DNA of 64,000 nt from Candidatus Kuenenia stuttgartensis (GTDB lineage: Bacteria > Planctomycetota > Planctomycetia > Isosphaerales > Isosphaeraceae): NCBI GenBank assembly GCA_945865635.1, contig CAMBEP010000007.1, positions 82,996 through 146,995 of the forward strand. Direction: 5' to 3'. The first letter of the stretch is position 1. Each line of letters begins with the position of its first letter. Of this stretch, positions 55,197 through 63,127 are shown in pieces. Both the position numbers and the translations under genes were made by a program. Below the pieces are notes generated by a model, which saw only the letters and a program-made list of their open reading frames with translations, made no database searches and was not told the origin of the DNA.

Positions 55197-56216
55197 ATGC
55201 GATATTCCACCGGATCAAAGAGCCCAGAAAAGTCATATCGATCATCAGAAAAGGCCTTTACGCTTATTGAGCTTTTGGTGGTGATTGCAATCATCGCTGT
55301 GCTGATCAGCTTGTTGCTGCCCGCTGTGCAATCGGCTCGGGAGGCTGCCCGGCGGATCCAGTGCGTAAACAACCTGAAGCAAATCGGCCTGACGGTTCAT
55401 GGCTTTCATGACACAAACAACCAGTTCCCAAGCAGTTTGCGGCCATCGGGCCTGACAACCGCCCCGCGCATTGCCGGTGTGCTTCGCCTGCTGCCTTTCA
55501 TGGATCAAAAACCGCTTTATGACAATTACAACCTGCAACTGACCTGGGGCGATGTGTCGAATTCAACCCTTGCCCGAACAAGGCTTTCTGTGTTCATCTG
55601 CCCGTCCTCGCCAGCGGATGTCACACGTCTGGACGGCATTCCGGAAATCTCCCCATGGACTCCAACCGCTGCCGCGATCATTGATTACAGCCCAATCGCC
55701 AATATTGACCCAAGGCTCTACACAGCCGGCTTGCTGGCACAGGCGGGTAGTGGCAACGGAATTCTCGAAAAGAATGCGACTGTGACGATGGCACGTGTTA
55801 GCGATGGTTTATCGAATACAATTCTTTTTGCGGAATCGGCCGGCCGGCCCTTTAAATACTTTAAAGGTGGCAAATTGCGTAACAGCAACCTGAGTGCCTC
55901 GCGGATCAATGGCGGAGGCTGGGCCCGGCCTGCCAGCGACATCTCATTCAAAGGCTCATCCGCCGATGGGTCCAGCGTGATTGGCCAATGCCCACTAAAT
56001 TGCACCAATGGCGACGACATTGCTGCAGCAGCCTTTCCAAACCCAATCTACAACACCGAAGGCACCTCTGAAGTCTATGCCTTCCACCCGGGCGGAGCTG
56101 GAATTCTGCTTGGCGACGGATCGGTGAGGTTTGTCAAAGAGTCCATCAATCTGAAAATCTTCGCCGCACTGATCACCCGCGATGGTGGTGAGGTCATCTC
56201 TGCGGATTCTTGGTGA
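55197..56216 (+). CDS. DUF1559 family protein with prepilin-like N-terminus
   Basis: A 339-aa paralogue of the DUF1559 protein at 7030. It has a basic leader of ~19 residues, then [19 protein letters not shown] (cleavage before Phe, Ala at -1), [18 protein letters not shown] and the closing HPGGAGILLGDGSVRFVKE. GTAGGAACAG lies just upstream of the ATG. No lipoprotein gene follows here; a terminator does. Confidence 0.92.
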   Translation: MRYSTGSKSPEKSYRSSEKAFTLIELLVVIAIIAVLISLLLPAVQSAREAARRIQCVNNLKQIGLTVHGFHDTNNQFPSSLRPSGLTTAPRIAGVLRLLPFMDQKPLYDNYNLQLTWGDVSNSTLARTRLSVFICPSSPADVTRLDGIPEISPWTPTAAAIIDYSPIANIDPRLYTAGLLAQAGSGNGILEKNATVTMARVSDGLSNTILFAESAGRPFKYFKGGKLRNSNLSASRINGGGWARPASDISFKGSSADGSSVIGQCPLNCTNGDDIAAAAFPNPIYNTEGTSEVYAFHPGGAGILLGDGSVRFVKESINLKIFAALITRDGGEVISADSW

Positions 56217-56261
56217 ATCAGGCATTGGCCAAGACTTTACTTTTTGAGACGGGATCAAACC

Positions 56262-56301
56262 CCTTTTCCTCTTTTGAATCGAGAGGAAAAGGTGTTTTTT
56301 T
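56262..56301 (+). terminator. Rho-independent terminator
   Basis: An 11-bp stem CCTTTTCCTCT/AGAGGAAAAGG with a 9-nt loop, followed by TGTTTTTTT. It ends the DUF1559 transcript. Confidence 0.88.
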
Positions 56302-56366
56302 ATGTTCAATGTCTGCTATATTGGAATGATCATTCATGTTTCCTCTAGCTCAGGGATCCGATTTTC

Positions 56367-56612
56367 ATGCCGATTTATGAATACAGTTGCCAGCAGTGTG
56401 ATCATCACTTTGAAGCACTGATCCGCAATGCCGAAGACAAGCCAAAATGCCCGAAGTGCGGGCAGTTCGATCTCGCCAGAGAGTTTTCTGTACCCGCCGC
56501 TGCCAAAGTTCAGGGGGCCGGTGGGTCACTGCCCATGGCCAGTTCCCCGATGCCCATGGGCGGATGCGGTGGACCCGCTTGCCAGCGCGGCCTGTGCGGC
56601 GACATGGGCTGA
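56367..56612 (+). CDS. FmdB family zinc-ribbon protein
   Basis: An 81-aa protein. MPIYEYSCQQCDHHFEALI with a later PKCPKCG provides two CxxC pairs, the FmdB/CxxC_CXXC_SSSS zinc ribbon of putative regulators. A Gly/Pro/Met-rich tail contains a further CGGPACQRGLCG cluster. A run of ten C residues (about 56630-56639) lies just after the stop. Confidence 0.88.
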   Translation: MPIYEYSCQQCDHHFEALIRNAEDKPKCPKCGQFDLAREFSVPAAAKVQGAGGSLPMASSPMPMGGCGGPACQRGLCGDMG

Positions 56613-56697
56613 TCCCCTTAAGACTCAGTCACCCCCCCCCAAGCCCGACAAAGCAGACTTGAATTTCACATAATTCGATTTGCAACAATGGGTTAGA

Positions 56698-56744
56698 TGT
56701 GGATCGGGCTTTAGCTGCGATCCACATCAGCCCGCTGGTATAAT
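56698..56744 (+). promoter_or_regulatory. Candidate dnaA promoter with paired DnaA-box-like sites
   Basis: A perfect extended -10 (TGGTATAAT, 56736-56744) lies 253 bp before dnaA. Directly upstream, two 9-mers CGATCCACA face each other (56698-56706 on the minus strand, 56718-56726 on the plus strand) within the inverted repeat GATGTGGATC/GATCCACATC. They match the DnaA box TTATCCACA at 7 of 9 positions. The layout suggests autoregulation by DnaA. No good -35 is seen, as is usual with extended -10 promoters. Confidence 0.5.
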
Positions 56745-56853
56745 CGCTCTGATAGGTTTTAACGATTAAACGGGTTGAATCGGATAGACTGCGAAAAACA
56801 ATCGTAACAGTCCACGTTCGACCTAGACCTTTCGCCGCAAATCAACGATCTTC

Positions 56854-56862
56854 TGTGAATCA
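56854..56862 (-). promoter_or_regulatory. Possible third DnaA box
   Basis: TGTGAATCA on the plus strand reads TGATTCACA on the minus strand, 1 mismatch from TTATNCACA. Single sites of this kind arise by chance. Confidence 0.25.
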
Positions 56863-56996
56863 ATGTCGCGCCTTGTCGCGCTTTGTGTGTGTGTTGTGGG
56901 ACCTCAGCACACTGGAATGGACCTTCCTGCCAAATACTGGCTTTGCTTAATTAGGCAGCCTGGCGATTGGCAGTATTCCCGTGAACAGGAACACCG

Positions 56997-58622
56997 ATGG
57001 CTCGACGGGTTGCCACCAAGTCAGATTTGATCATGGAGCATCTGGTGCCGGCAGAGCCGATTGCGGTTTTGGCAGAGGGTGTTGCCCAGTTGTCGTCAGC
57101 GGCACCGGCCTTGAAGTCGTTTCGCGATGAGCTTGCCGGGCGGATTGGCGATGGTGCGATGGCCGTCTGGTTTGGCGAGGGCATTGAATTCATTGAAAAT
57201 AAAAGCGACCGAATACTTACCGTGATTGTTCCGACCGGATTTTTTCGGGATCGCATTTCGTCTCGATTTACGATCAGTTTGCGAGACTCCATCCAGGCTG
57301 TCCATGGCTTGGGCGACTGGAAGGTTTTTATCCTGCTACCCACCGAAGCGGCCCAGAAAGGGCTTTTGGGGCAGCCTTCGAATGAGATTTCGGCCGACAA
57401 ATCTCTGGACATCCAAGAATCTCTACCACCTGGCAGCGAATCGCAGAGCTTTAGCCTGAGCCCGCCGGTTGCGGCTGGACGCAAGTTGAAATCAAATGCA
57501 CCTGCCGCCCAGAAATCGCAATGGCCGTCAGATCGTCGCGAGGCCAAGACCGGCAATGTGCCGGGCCTGTTTGGGCCAGCGCCATTAAAGGCGACCCGGC
57601 GGCTTGACAATTTCATTGTCGGTCCCTGCAATCGCATGGCCCATACGGCGGCACTGGAGATGATCAAATCCCGTGGAGCCTCGTTCAATCCGCTGGTTTT
57701 GCACGGTGGGGTGGGGCTTGGTAAAACCCACCTGCTCGACGGCATGGCCCACGCCATGAGATCCAACCCCACTGGCGGGCGGTTGATCCAAATTTCCGCC
57801 GAGGCTTTCACCAACTCTTTCCTGGAATCGCTTCGCACAGGCCAGTTGGCAAGCTTCAGAAGCCGGTTCCGCAATGCGGCGGCACTAATTATTGACGATG
57901 TGCATTTCATCGCTTCAAAACGCGCCACCCAAAGCGAATTTCTCCATACCTTCAATGCACTTGTGGCCGATGATATTCCTATTATTCTGAGCTGTGACCA
58001 GCACCCCAAACGCGTCAACAGGCTCATGGAAGAGCTTTCCACCAGATTCATGGCCGGCATGGTGGTAAGGCTGGAAACGCCAGACCCTGAAGTGCGACGG
58101 CTGATTCTCAGAACCAAGGCGGCGGCGCGTGGGGTTGAATTGCCTGACAATGTTGTCGATACTCTTGGCGAGCAGCTCCGGGTCAGCGTGCGAGAGCTGG
58201 AGGGGGCTCTCAACAGCCTGATTGCACACTCCGTCCTGACGGGGCGGCGGGTTGATCTGGAACTGGCCAGGCTGGTTCTTAGGGATAGCATTCGTCACAC
58301 CGTTCAGGCCATAGGCCTTCATGAAGTTGAAGCCGCTTTGTGCAGCGTATTTTCTTTAACACACGATCAGTTACATTCCAAAAAAACCAGTCAGTCGATC
58401 AGCATTCCACGTACAATTGCAATGTATCTTTCAAGGCGACACACACCGTCAAGCTATAGTGAGATAGCCTGCCATTATGGGCTGAAGAATCATTCGTCGG
58501 TCATCGCCGCGGAAAATCGTGTCAAACAGTGGCTTGAAGAGGGGGCCAAAACACGAGCCGTCGGTGGTTTTGATACCGTTGCTGACATGCTGGCCGCTGT
58601 GCAGACTGTTCTGGGCGTTTGA
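56997..58622 (+). CDS. dnaA: Chromosomal replication initiator protein DnaA
   Basis: DnaA binds oriC boxes and opens the origin with ATP. The 541-aa protein has an N-terminal domain I-like part (WFGEGIEFIENKSDRILTVI), a variable Pro/Ser linker (~120-200), the AAA+ domain with Walker A GGVGLGKT (residues 237-244) and Walker B LIIDD (297-301), then the DNA-binding domain IV, whose signature RRHTPSSYSEIACHYG and LKNHSSVIAAENRV is recognisable but diverges from the usual RHxxSxxxIGxxFGxRDHSTV. AGGA lies 8 nt before the ATG. dnaN and recF are not adjacent, a known planctomycete situation. Confidence 0.93.
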   Translation: MARRVATKSDLIMEHLVPAEPIAVLAEGVAQLSSAAPALKSFRDELAGRIGDGAMAVWFGEGIEFIENKSDRILTVIVPTGFFRDRISSRFTISLRDSIQAVHGLGDWKVFILLPTEAAQKGLLGQPSNEISADKSLDIQESLPPGSESQSFSLSPPVAAGRKLKSNAPAAQKSQWPSDRREAKTGNVPGLFGPAPLKATRRLDNFIVGPCNRMAHTAALEMIKSRGASFNPLVLHGGVGLGKTHLLDGMAHAMRSNPTGGRLIQISAEAFTNSFLESLRTGQLASFRSRFRNAAALIIDDVHFIASKRATQSEFLHTFNALVADDIPIILSCDQHPKRVNRLMEELSTRFMAGMVVRLETPDPEVRRLILRTKAAARGVELPDNVVDTLGEQLRVSVRELEGALNSLIAHSVLTGRRVDLELARLVLRDSIRHTVQAIGLHEVEAALCSVFSLTHDQLHSKKTSQSISIPRTIAMYLSRRHTPSSYSEIACHYGLKNHSSVIAAENRVKQWLEEGAKTRAVGGFDTVADMLAAVQTVLGV

Positions 58623-58684
58623 TCGCCTTGATTTTAAGTCCGTATTCTTTACCATCGCGTTCGGTTTGATTGTCAGAATTGCCA

Positions 58685-59167
58685 TCACTTTTCCCGATGA
58701 TTTCTCAACTGTTTTATGTAATTTTCTTCATCCACAATAGACCTTGCAAAAGCGAGCAACTTGCCGTCAGAACCCACTGTGCATTTCAATGATTGATCTG
58801 GTCCAATGATATAATCACAGAGTTCCGGATTATTTCCCATGGCAGAAATGATATTTCGATCCATTCCACCATATCGAACTGCGCTGACGCAGCAGACCTT
58901 GGCTGCCATGATCGCCCGAGCCAATTCTTCAGGCGTTTGGGGCTGGCGAACAAAATACGTATCCGTATAAGTCTCATCAAACGCAGCAAACAATTCCGGG
59001 GCTTCGGCCTCAGGTGCTCCGCACCAAAGGCAGTTGCCACACCATTGAGCCGCCGATTGGGCGGAACCCTTTGAGGGTTGACCGGTTGTATAGAAGGGCC
59101 CATCGGCGTTTTTCGGAAATCGGAAAGGGTGCTGAAAGGTTGTATTTCCTGTGCCTTGTTCTTTCAT
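58685..59167 (-). CDS. Ferredoxin-like hypothetical protein coupled to rsmA
   Basis: A 160-aa protein starting within the rsmA stop (ATGA overlap), so translationally coupled. Residues ~40-105 look like a shortened 4Fe-4S ferredoxin: CGNCLWCGAPEAEAPELF gives Cys43, Cys46 and Cys49, and AAKVCCVSAVRYGG gives Cys92/93. Canonical clusters need four Cys in C-x2-C-x2-C...C-P order; the Pro is missing and the spacing differs, so cluster binding is possible but unproven. No other family recognised. Confidence 0.65.
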   Translation of the reverse strand: MKEQGTGNTTFQHPFRFPKNADGPFYTTGQPSKGSAQSAAQWCGNCLWCGAPEAEAPELFAAFDETYTDTYFVRQPQTPEELARAIMAAKVCCVSAVRYGGMDRNIISAMGNNPELCDYIIGPDQSLKCTVGSDGKLLAFARSIVDEENYIKQLRNHREK

Positions 59168-60315
59168 TTTTGGAATGATTCCTGGTCGTCATCAAGTTCC
59201 GACTCATCCTCATCGGATTCGTCGTTGTCAACTTCGGCTTCGTGGTCTGGATTATTGGCGTTGGCCTCTTGTTTCAGGAGCCAGTTGCGCTTGGTTTTTG
59301 GTTTGCGGTCTGCTGTGATGGGCGCAATGCCGAAGCTGTCGAGCTTTGCCCGAAGCACTTTGGAGAGCTCATGAAGTTCCTCGACATTCAAGGCCTCAGC
59401 CCGAATGTCGAACGGCAGGTCGAGAACCGCCAGAACCTCGTCGACCACTGGCTTTGTCCAGGCTTCGGCGTGGTGATACATGGCGTGCAGAACGACCCTC
59501 AGGTTCTTCCGCCGGTGCAGGAAGATCTGCCTGACAACATGGGCAAACCATGGCAGATCGTCAATCTGGCGACGCTTCTCCACACTTGGCATGATTCTGA
59601 CAATGGCACTGTCCACCTTGGGCCTGGGCCAGAAGACAGAGGGCGGCAATCGCCTTAAAATTTCGACATCCGCCAAGGCATTGACCAGCACTGAGATCGA
59701 CCCATAGGCAGAGCCGGTCGGTTCGGCAATGAGCCGTTCGGCCATTTCCCATTGAATCATGATCACCATCAGGGCCGGCCGCAACTCATCATCCAGAAGC
59801 AGGTTGCTGACCAATGGGGTGGCGATCGAATAAGGCAGGTTGGCCACCAGCTTGATGCGCCGGCCAGGCCGCACCTTGAGTGACGATCGCAGGGCATCGA
59901 GCACTTCAGGAGCAATGTTGTTCTTATTCCTGAGAGCATCCTGACGCAGCAGCAGAACATTCGGCTTGGGGCCCACGGTTTCGGCTGTCAGACGCCCCAT
60001 GGCCGGGTCAATCTCCACAGCCACCACCGCTGCGGCCTGATCGGCCATGCGCTCAGTCAGAGCGCCTGTGCCCGTTCCGACTTCCAGAACAATGTCGTTG
60101 GGGGTCAGGCCCGCTTCCTTCAGAATGACTTCGTGCAGATTCAGGTCAATCAGAAAGTTCTGCCCAAGTTGCTTGCGAGGTGAAATTCCATGCTTTTCAA
60201 ACAGGCCCCTCAAGTGGCTCAAAGTCTGCCTTGCAGCCGACTGAGTTTGCTCCGGAGTGCTTGGTGTGACTGTTTCTTCGTCGCCATTTACCAAATCGTC
60301 TGCTTCGTCGGTCAT
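59164..60315 (-). CDS. rsmA: 16S rRNA (adenine-dimethyl) methyltransferase RsmA/KsgA
   Basis: RsmA dimethylates two adjacent adenines near the 3' end of 16S rRNA, late in small-subunit assembly. The 383-aa protein shows RKQLGQNFLIDLNLHEVI, the SAM motif VLEVGTGTGALTERMA, VAVEIDPAM and the catalytic VANLPYSIATPL (NLPY). It is longer than the usual ~270 aa: ~45 extra residues at the N-terminus and an acidic Asp/Glu-rich C-terminus. The start is uncertain; a frame open to 60450 exists. Confidence 0.94.
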   Translation of the reverse strand: MTDEADDLVNGDEETVTPSTPEQTQSAARQTLSHLRGLFEKHGISPRKQLGQNFLIDLNLHEVILKEAGLTPNDIVLEVGTGTGALTERMADQAAAVVAVEIDPAMGRLTAETVGPKPNVLLLRQDALRNKNNIAPEVLDALRSSLKVRPGRRIKLVANLPYSIATPLVSNLLLDDELRPALMVIMIQWEMAERLIAEPTGSAYGSISVLVNALADVEILRRLPPSVFWPRPKVDSAIVRIMPSVEKRRQIDDLPWFAHVVRQIFLHRRKNLRVVLHAMYHHAEAWTKPVVDEVLAVLDLPFDIRAEALNVEELHELSKVLRAKLDSFGIAPITADRKPKTKRNWLLKQEANANNPDHEAEVDNDESDEDESELDDDQESFQK

Positions 60316-60478
60316 CGTCGGTCCATGTCGTTTATTCGGGAGATTTTCGCTCTTTACTTCGATTCTACACGACTTTGGCTCTCCGGGCGAGTGCTGGAAC
60401 CGGCCGAAGGGCAGATCTGTCGACGCTTCCCCAACATTAACCCGCTCCATCCAGTTCCCGCCGGGTGCCTTGATTTCT

Positions 60479-60607
60479 GTTTTGTTTTCTTGACACTATT
60501 CCTACTAAAATCAGGAGTTGTGACAAATCAATTCAGGCCGTTTTTTTGGTCCGCTTTCCCGCTCCGTCCGCTTTGGGCTTCCAAACCGGTACCATCCCCA
60601 ATTGACG
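60479..60607. repeat. Direct repeat at the hsdR border, copy A
   Basis: About 129 bp related to copy B. It begins with GTTTTGTTTTCTTGACACTA (identical in both), contains AATCAATTCAGGCCGTTTTT and GGTCCGCTTTCCCGCTCCGT, and ends ACCATCCCCAATTGACG. Copy A has two extra T in the T-run. Confidence 0.85.
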
Positions 60608-60637
60608 CTCTGCTTTTTGATAAAGACTTGCGATTCC
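60533..60637 (-). pseudogene. Relic of an hsdR-type 3' end
   Basis: The minus strand reads LYQKAERQLGMVPVWKPKAD then GAGKRTKKTA and a stop. LYQ-x-x-x-RQLGMV matches the C-terminus of the intact hsdR (LYQETGRQLGMVS), so this is a detached tail of a related gene. A stop precedes the fragment and it has no start. Confidence 0.65.
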
Positions 60638-60649
60638 TTTTCAGAATTC

Positions 60650-60778
60650 GTTTTGTTTTCTTGACACTAATCCTTATGAAATAGAGAGTTAAGGCAAATC
60701 AATTCAGGCCGTTTTTGGTCCGCTTTCCCGCTCCGTCACGCTCTGGGCTTTTATTTAAGATACCATCCCCAATTGACG
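60650..60778. repeat. Direct repeat at the hsdR border, copy B
   Basis: The second copy runs into the last codons of hsdR (its TAA is within the repeat), in contrast to copy A, which lies free. Substitutions and a few small indels separate the two. Confidence 0.85.
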
Positions 60779-63118
60779 ACCTGTTTCTTGGTAGAGCAAC
60801 TTTTGAAATGCCGTAAAGGTCTGTTTAATCTGTTCCGGTTGTCCCAATTCCGCGACGGCATCGGAAATCGCATTGTTATATTTCAACCTGATCAATGGGG
60901 TAAGCTTCTCCGGGCTCAATTCCTTCACTCCCACACGAATATATTGCTTCAAAACAAAATCGAGAAACCCAACCTCTCTGGCGTTAAATTCTGCCTGAAT
61001 ACTTTCACCGGCATTTTTGACACGTTCTTCGCGGCTGATGATTGGCAGGTTATAAGCCACATAAGCAAGAACATCAAACAAGTCGCTGTTTTCGGCATCC
61101 ACAAGATATTGCATTTCTTTCATCTGATCGTCACCAAACCCTTTCTCCGCAAGTTTATCCAGCAATGCCCTGCGACTCTCGGGGTCGCCCCACAATTTTC
61201 TGAGTTCCTCTTCGTTTTGGAAAATATCGGGCAGATTGCCAAACAGAAGCACCATGAATTCCTGAGCCGAGATCGGAGTGCCATCCGGGTGCCAGAAACT
61301 TGTCATTTCCATATGCTGGATGGTTCGTTCCTTGCCGTCGGCCAGCTTGACCCGGACCTTGTTTCGACGATTTATTGCATTTCCTGGTCCATTTTCCTGG
61401 TCTGAAGGGTCGCCGGCCACTGGGGGATCGATATTTCTATCAACGCCTGGAACATTGTCCTCATTATCCGGCGGCAGGGGCTCGCCATCCCACTGTGGAT
61501 CCTGAAAATGCAAATGGGCCCTCACAAAATCATAAATGGTGAAATAATCCTTGCCATCATAAATCCTGGTCCCCCGGCCAATGATCTGCTTGAATTCGAT
61601 CATGTTATTAATGGGCCTCATCAGGACAATATTACGGATATTGCGGGCATCGACACCGGTCGACAGTTTTTTCGAAGTGGTCAGAATTGTGGGGATCGTC
61701 TTTTCATTATCCTGAAAATCGCGCAGAAACTGATTTCCAATCTCACCGTCATCGGATGTCACTCGCACACAATAGTTTGGCTCTGCGCTGACTTTCATTT
61801 GGTTGACCAAATTACGAACCGCCAGGGCATGCTCTTGCGTGGCACAAAATACAATTGTTTTTTGCTTTTGATCTATCTGGCCCATAAACAGGCTGACACG
61901 ATAGGCTTCTCGCTGCTCAATTTCAATGATCCGGTTAAAGTCGGATTCCGTATAGCGACGCCCTTCTTCGACCTCGCCTTCAATCAAGCGATCGTCGGAC
62001 GTATAAACATATTCATCGAGTGTGGTGGAGATCTGGCGGACTCGAAATGGCGTCAAAAATCCGTCGTTAATGCCTTCTTTTAAAGAATATATGTAAACCG
62101 GGTCGCCGAAATAGGCGTAGGTGTCGGTGTTTCTGTCGCGTTTGGGGGTTGCTGTCAGGCCGAGCTGCACGGCGGGTGCGAAATATTCGAGGATCGTCCG
62201 CCATGTGCTTTCGTCGTTCGCGCCGCCCCGGTGGCATTCATCGACCACAATAAAATCGAAGAAGTCGGGTGGATATTCGCCGAAATAAGGCGATGGCTCG
62301 CCATTTCGGGCTGGACCGCTCATGAATGTCTGGAAGATGGTAAAAAACAGGCTGCCGTTTTTGGGCACTTTGCCTTTCTTGCTGATATCTTTGGGATCAA
62401 TTCGCACCAAGGCATCCTCAGGGAAGCCCGAGAAGGCATTAAACGCCTGATTTGCAAGAATGTTGCGATCTGCCAGAAACAGGATGCGCGGGCGGCGTGT
62501 GGGCTCGCCCGTTGCATTCCAGCGTGCATGAAACAGCTTCCAGGCGAGCTGAAATGCAATGAAAGTCTTGCCTGTACCGGTGGCCAGCGTGAGCAGGATC
62601 CGTTTCTGGCCGTTGGCAATGGCCTGAATGACGCGATCTATGGCGATATCCTGATAGTATCGGCTCATGTGCGAGCCGCTTTTGTCTTCAAAGGGAACGG
62701 CGGCAAATCGGTCGCGCCAGGCGTTGGCCTCGGCGAAGCTGGCGGCCCAGAGTTCGTCGGGCGTGGGATAGGCGGCAATTTCCACCTCTTGGCCGGTCTG
62801 CATGTCGATTGCATAGATGCCCCGGCCATTGGTGGCATAGGCGAACCTGACGGCAAGCTTGCCGGCGTAATCCTTGGCCTGGCCCACGCCTTCTGTGAGA
62901 GGCTTGTCCCAAGCCTTGGCTTCCGTGACGGCCATTTTCAGGTTGCGATAAACCAGTACATAATCGGCGGTGACGGATCGGCCGCGCTTGCCCTGACCCT
63001 CGATCCGGCCCGGCGTGATCGGATATTCCCTCAGGATTTTGCTACCCTCGACCACGCCCCAGCCTGCGGCCTTCAAGGCTGGGTCAATGTGCTCGGCTCT
63101 GGTTTCGGCTTCGTTCAT
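60755..63118 (-). CDS. hsdR: Type I restriction enzyme R subunit HsdR
   Basis: HsdR is the ATP-dependent DNA translocase and nuclease of the type I complex. The 787 aa contain an N-terminal PD-(D/E)xK nuclease (ADYVLVYRNLKMAVTEAKAW: Asp52, Glu66, Lys68), the helicase Walker A ATGTGKT (residues 179-185), the DECH box (293-296), LTATPKRDRN, and the RecA2 motif IIGRGTRIYDG. The C-terminal helical part would contact HsdM. It ends in the direct repeat copy B. It follows hsdS by 9 bp; hsdM is not in the window. Confidence 0.95.
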   Translation of the reverse strand: MNEAETRAEHIDPALKAAGWGVVEGSKILREYPITPGRIEGQGKRGRSVTADYVLVYRNLKMAVTEAKAWDKPLTEGVGQAKDYAGKLAVRFAYATNGRGIYAIDMQTGQEVEIAAYPTPDELWAASFAEANAWRDRFAAVPFEDKSGSHMSRYYQDIAIDRVIQAIANGQKRILLTLATGTGKTFIAFQLAWKLFHARWNATGEPTRRPRILFLADRNILANQAFNAFSGFPEDALVRIDPKDISKKGKVPKNGSLFFTIFQTFMSGPARNGEPSPYFGEYPPDFFDFIVVDECHRGGANDESTWRTILEYFAPAVQLGLTATPKRDRNTDTYAYFGDPVYIYSLKEGINDGFLTPFRVRQISTTLDEYVYTSDDRLIEGEVEEGRRYTESDFNRIIEIEQREAYRVSLFMGQIDQKQKTIVFCATQEHALAVRNLVNQMKVSAEPNYCVRVTSDDGEIGNQFLRDFQDNEKTIPTILTTSKKLSTGVDARNIRNIVLMRPINNMIEFKQIIGRGTRIYDGKDYFTIYDFVRAHLHFQDPQWDGEPLPPDNEDNVPGVDRNIDPPVAGDPSDQENGPGNAINRRNKVRVKLADGKERTIQHMEMTSFWHPDGTPISAQEFMVLLFGNLPDIFQNEEELRKLWGDPESRRALLDKLAEKGFGDDQMKEMQYLVDAENSDLFDVLAYVAYNLPIISREERVKNAGESIQAEFNAREVGFLDFVLKQYIRVGVKELSPEKLTPLIRLKYNNAISDAVAELGQPEQIKQTFTAFQKLLYQETGRQLGMVS

Positions 63119-63127
63119 GGCGGTTTC

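Noticed and set aside
56951..58291. 446-codon minus-strand ORF opposite dnaA
   Set aside because: Ser/Arg-rich shadow of dnaA with no motif of its own.
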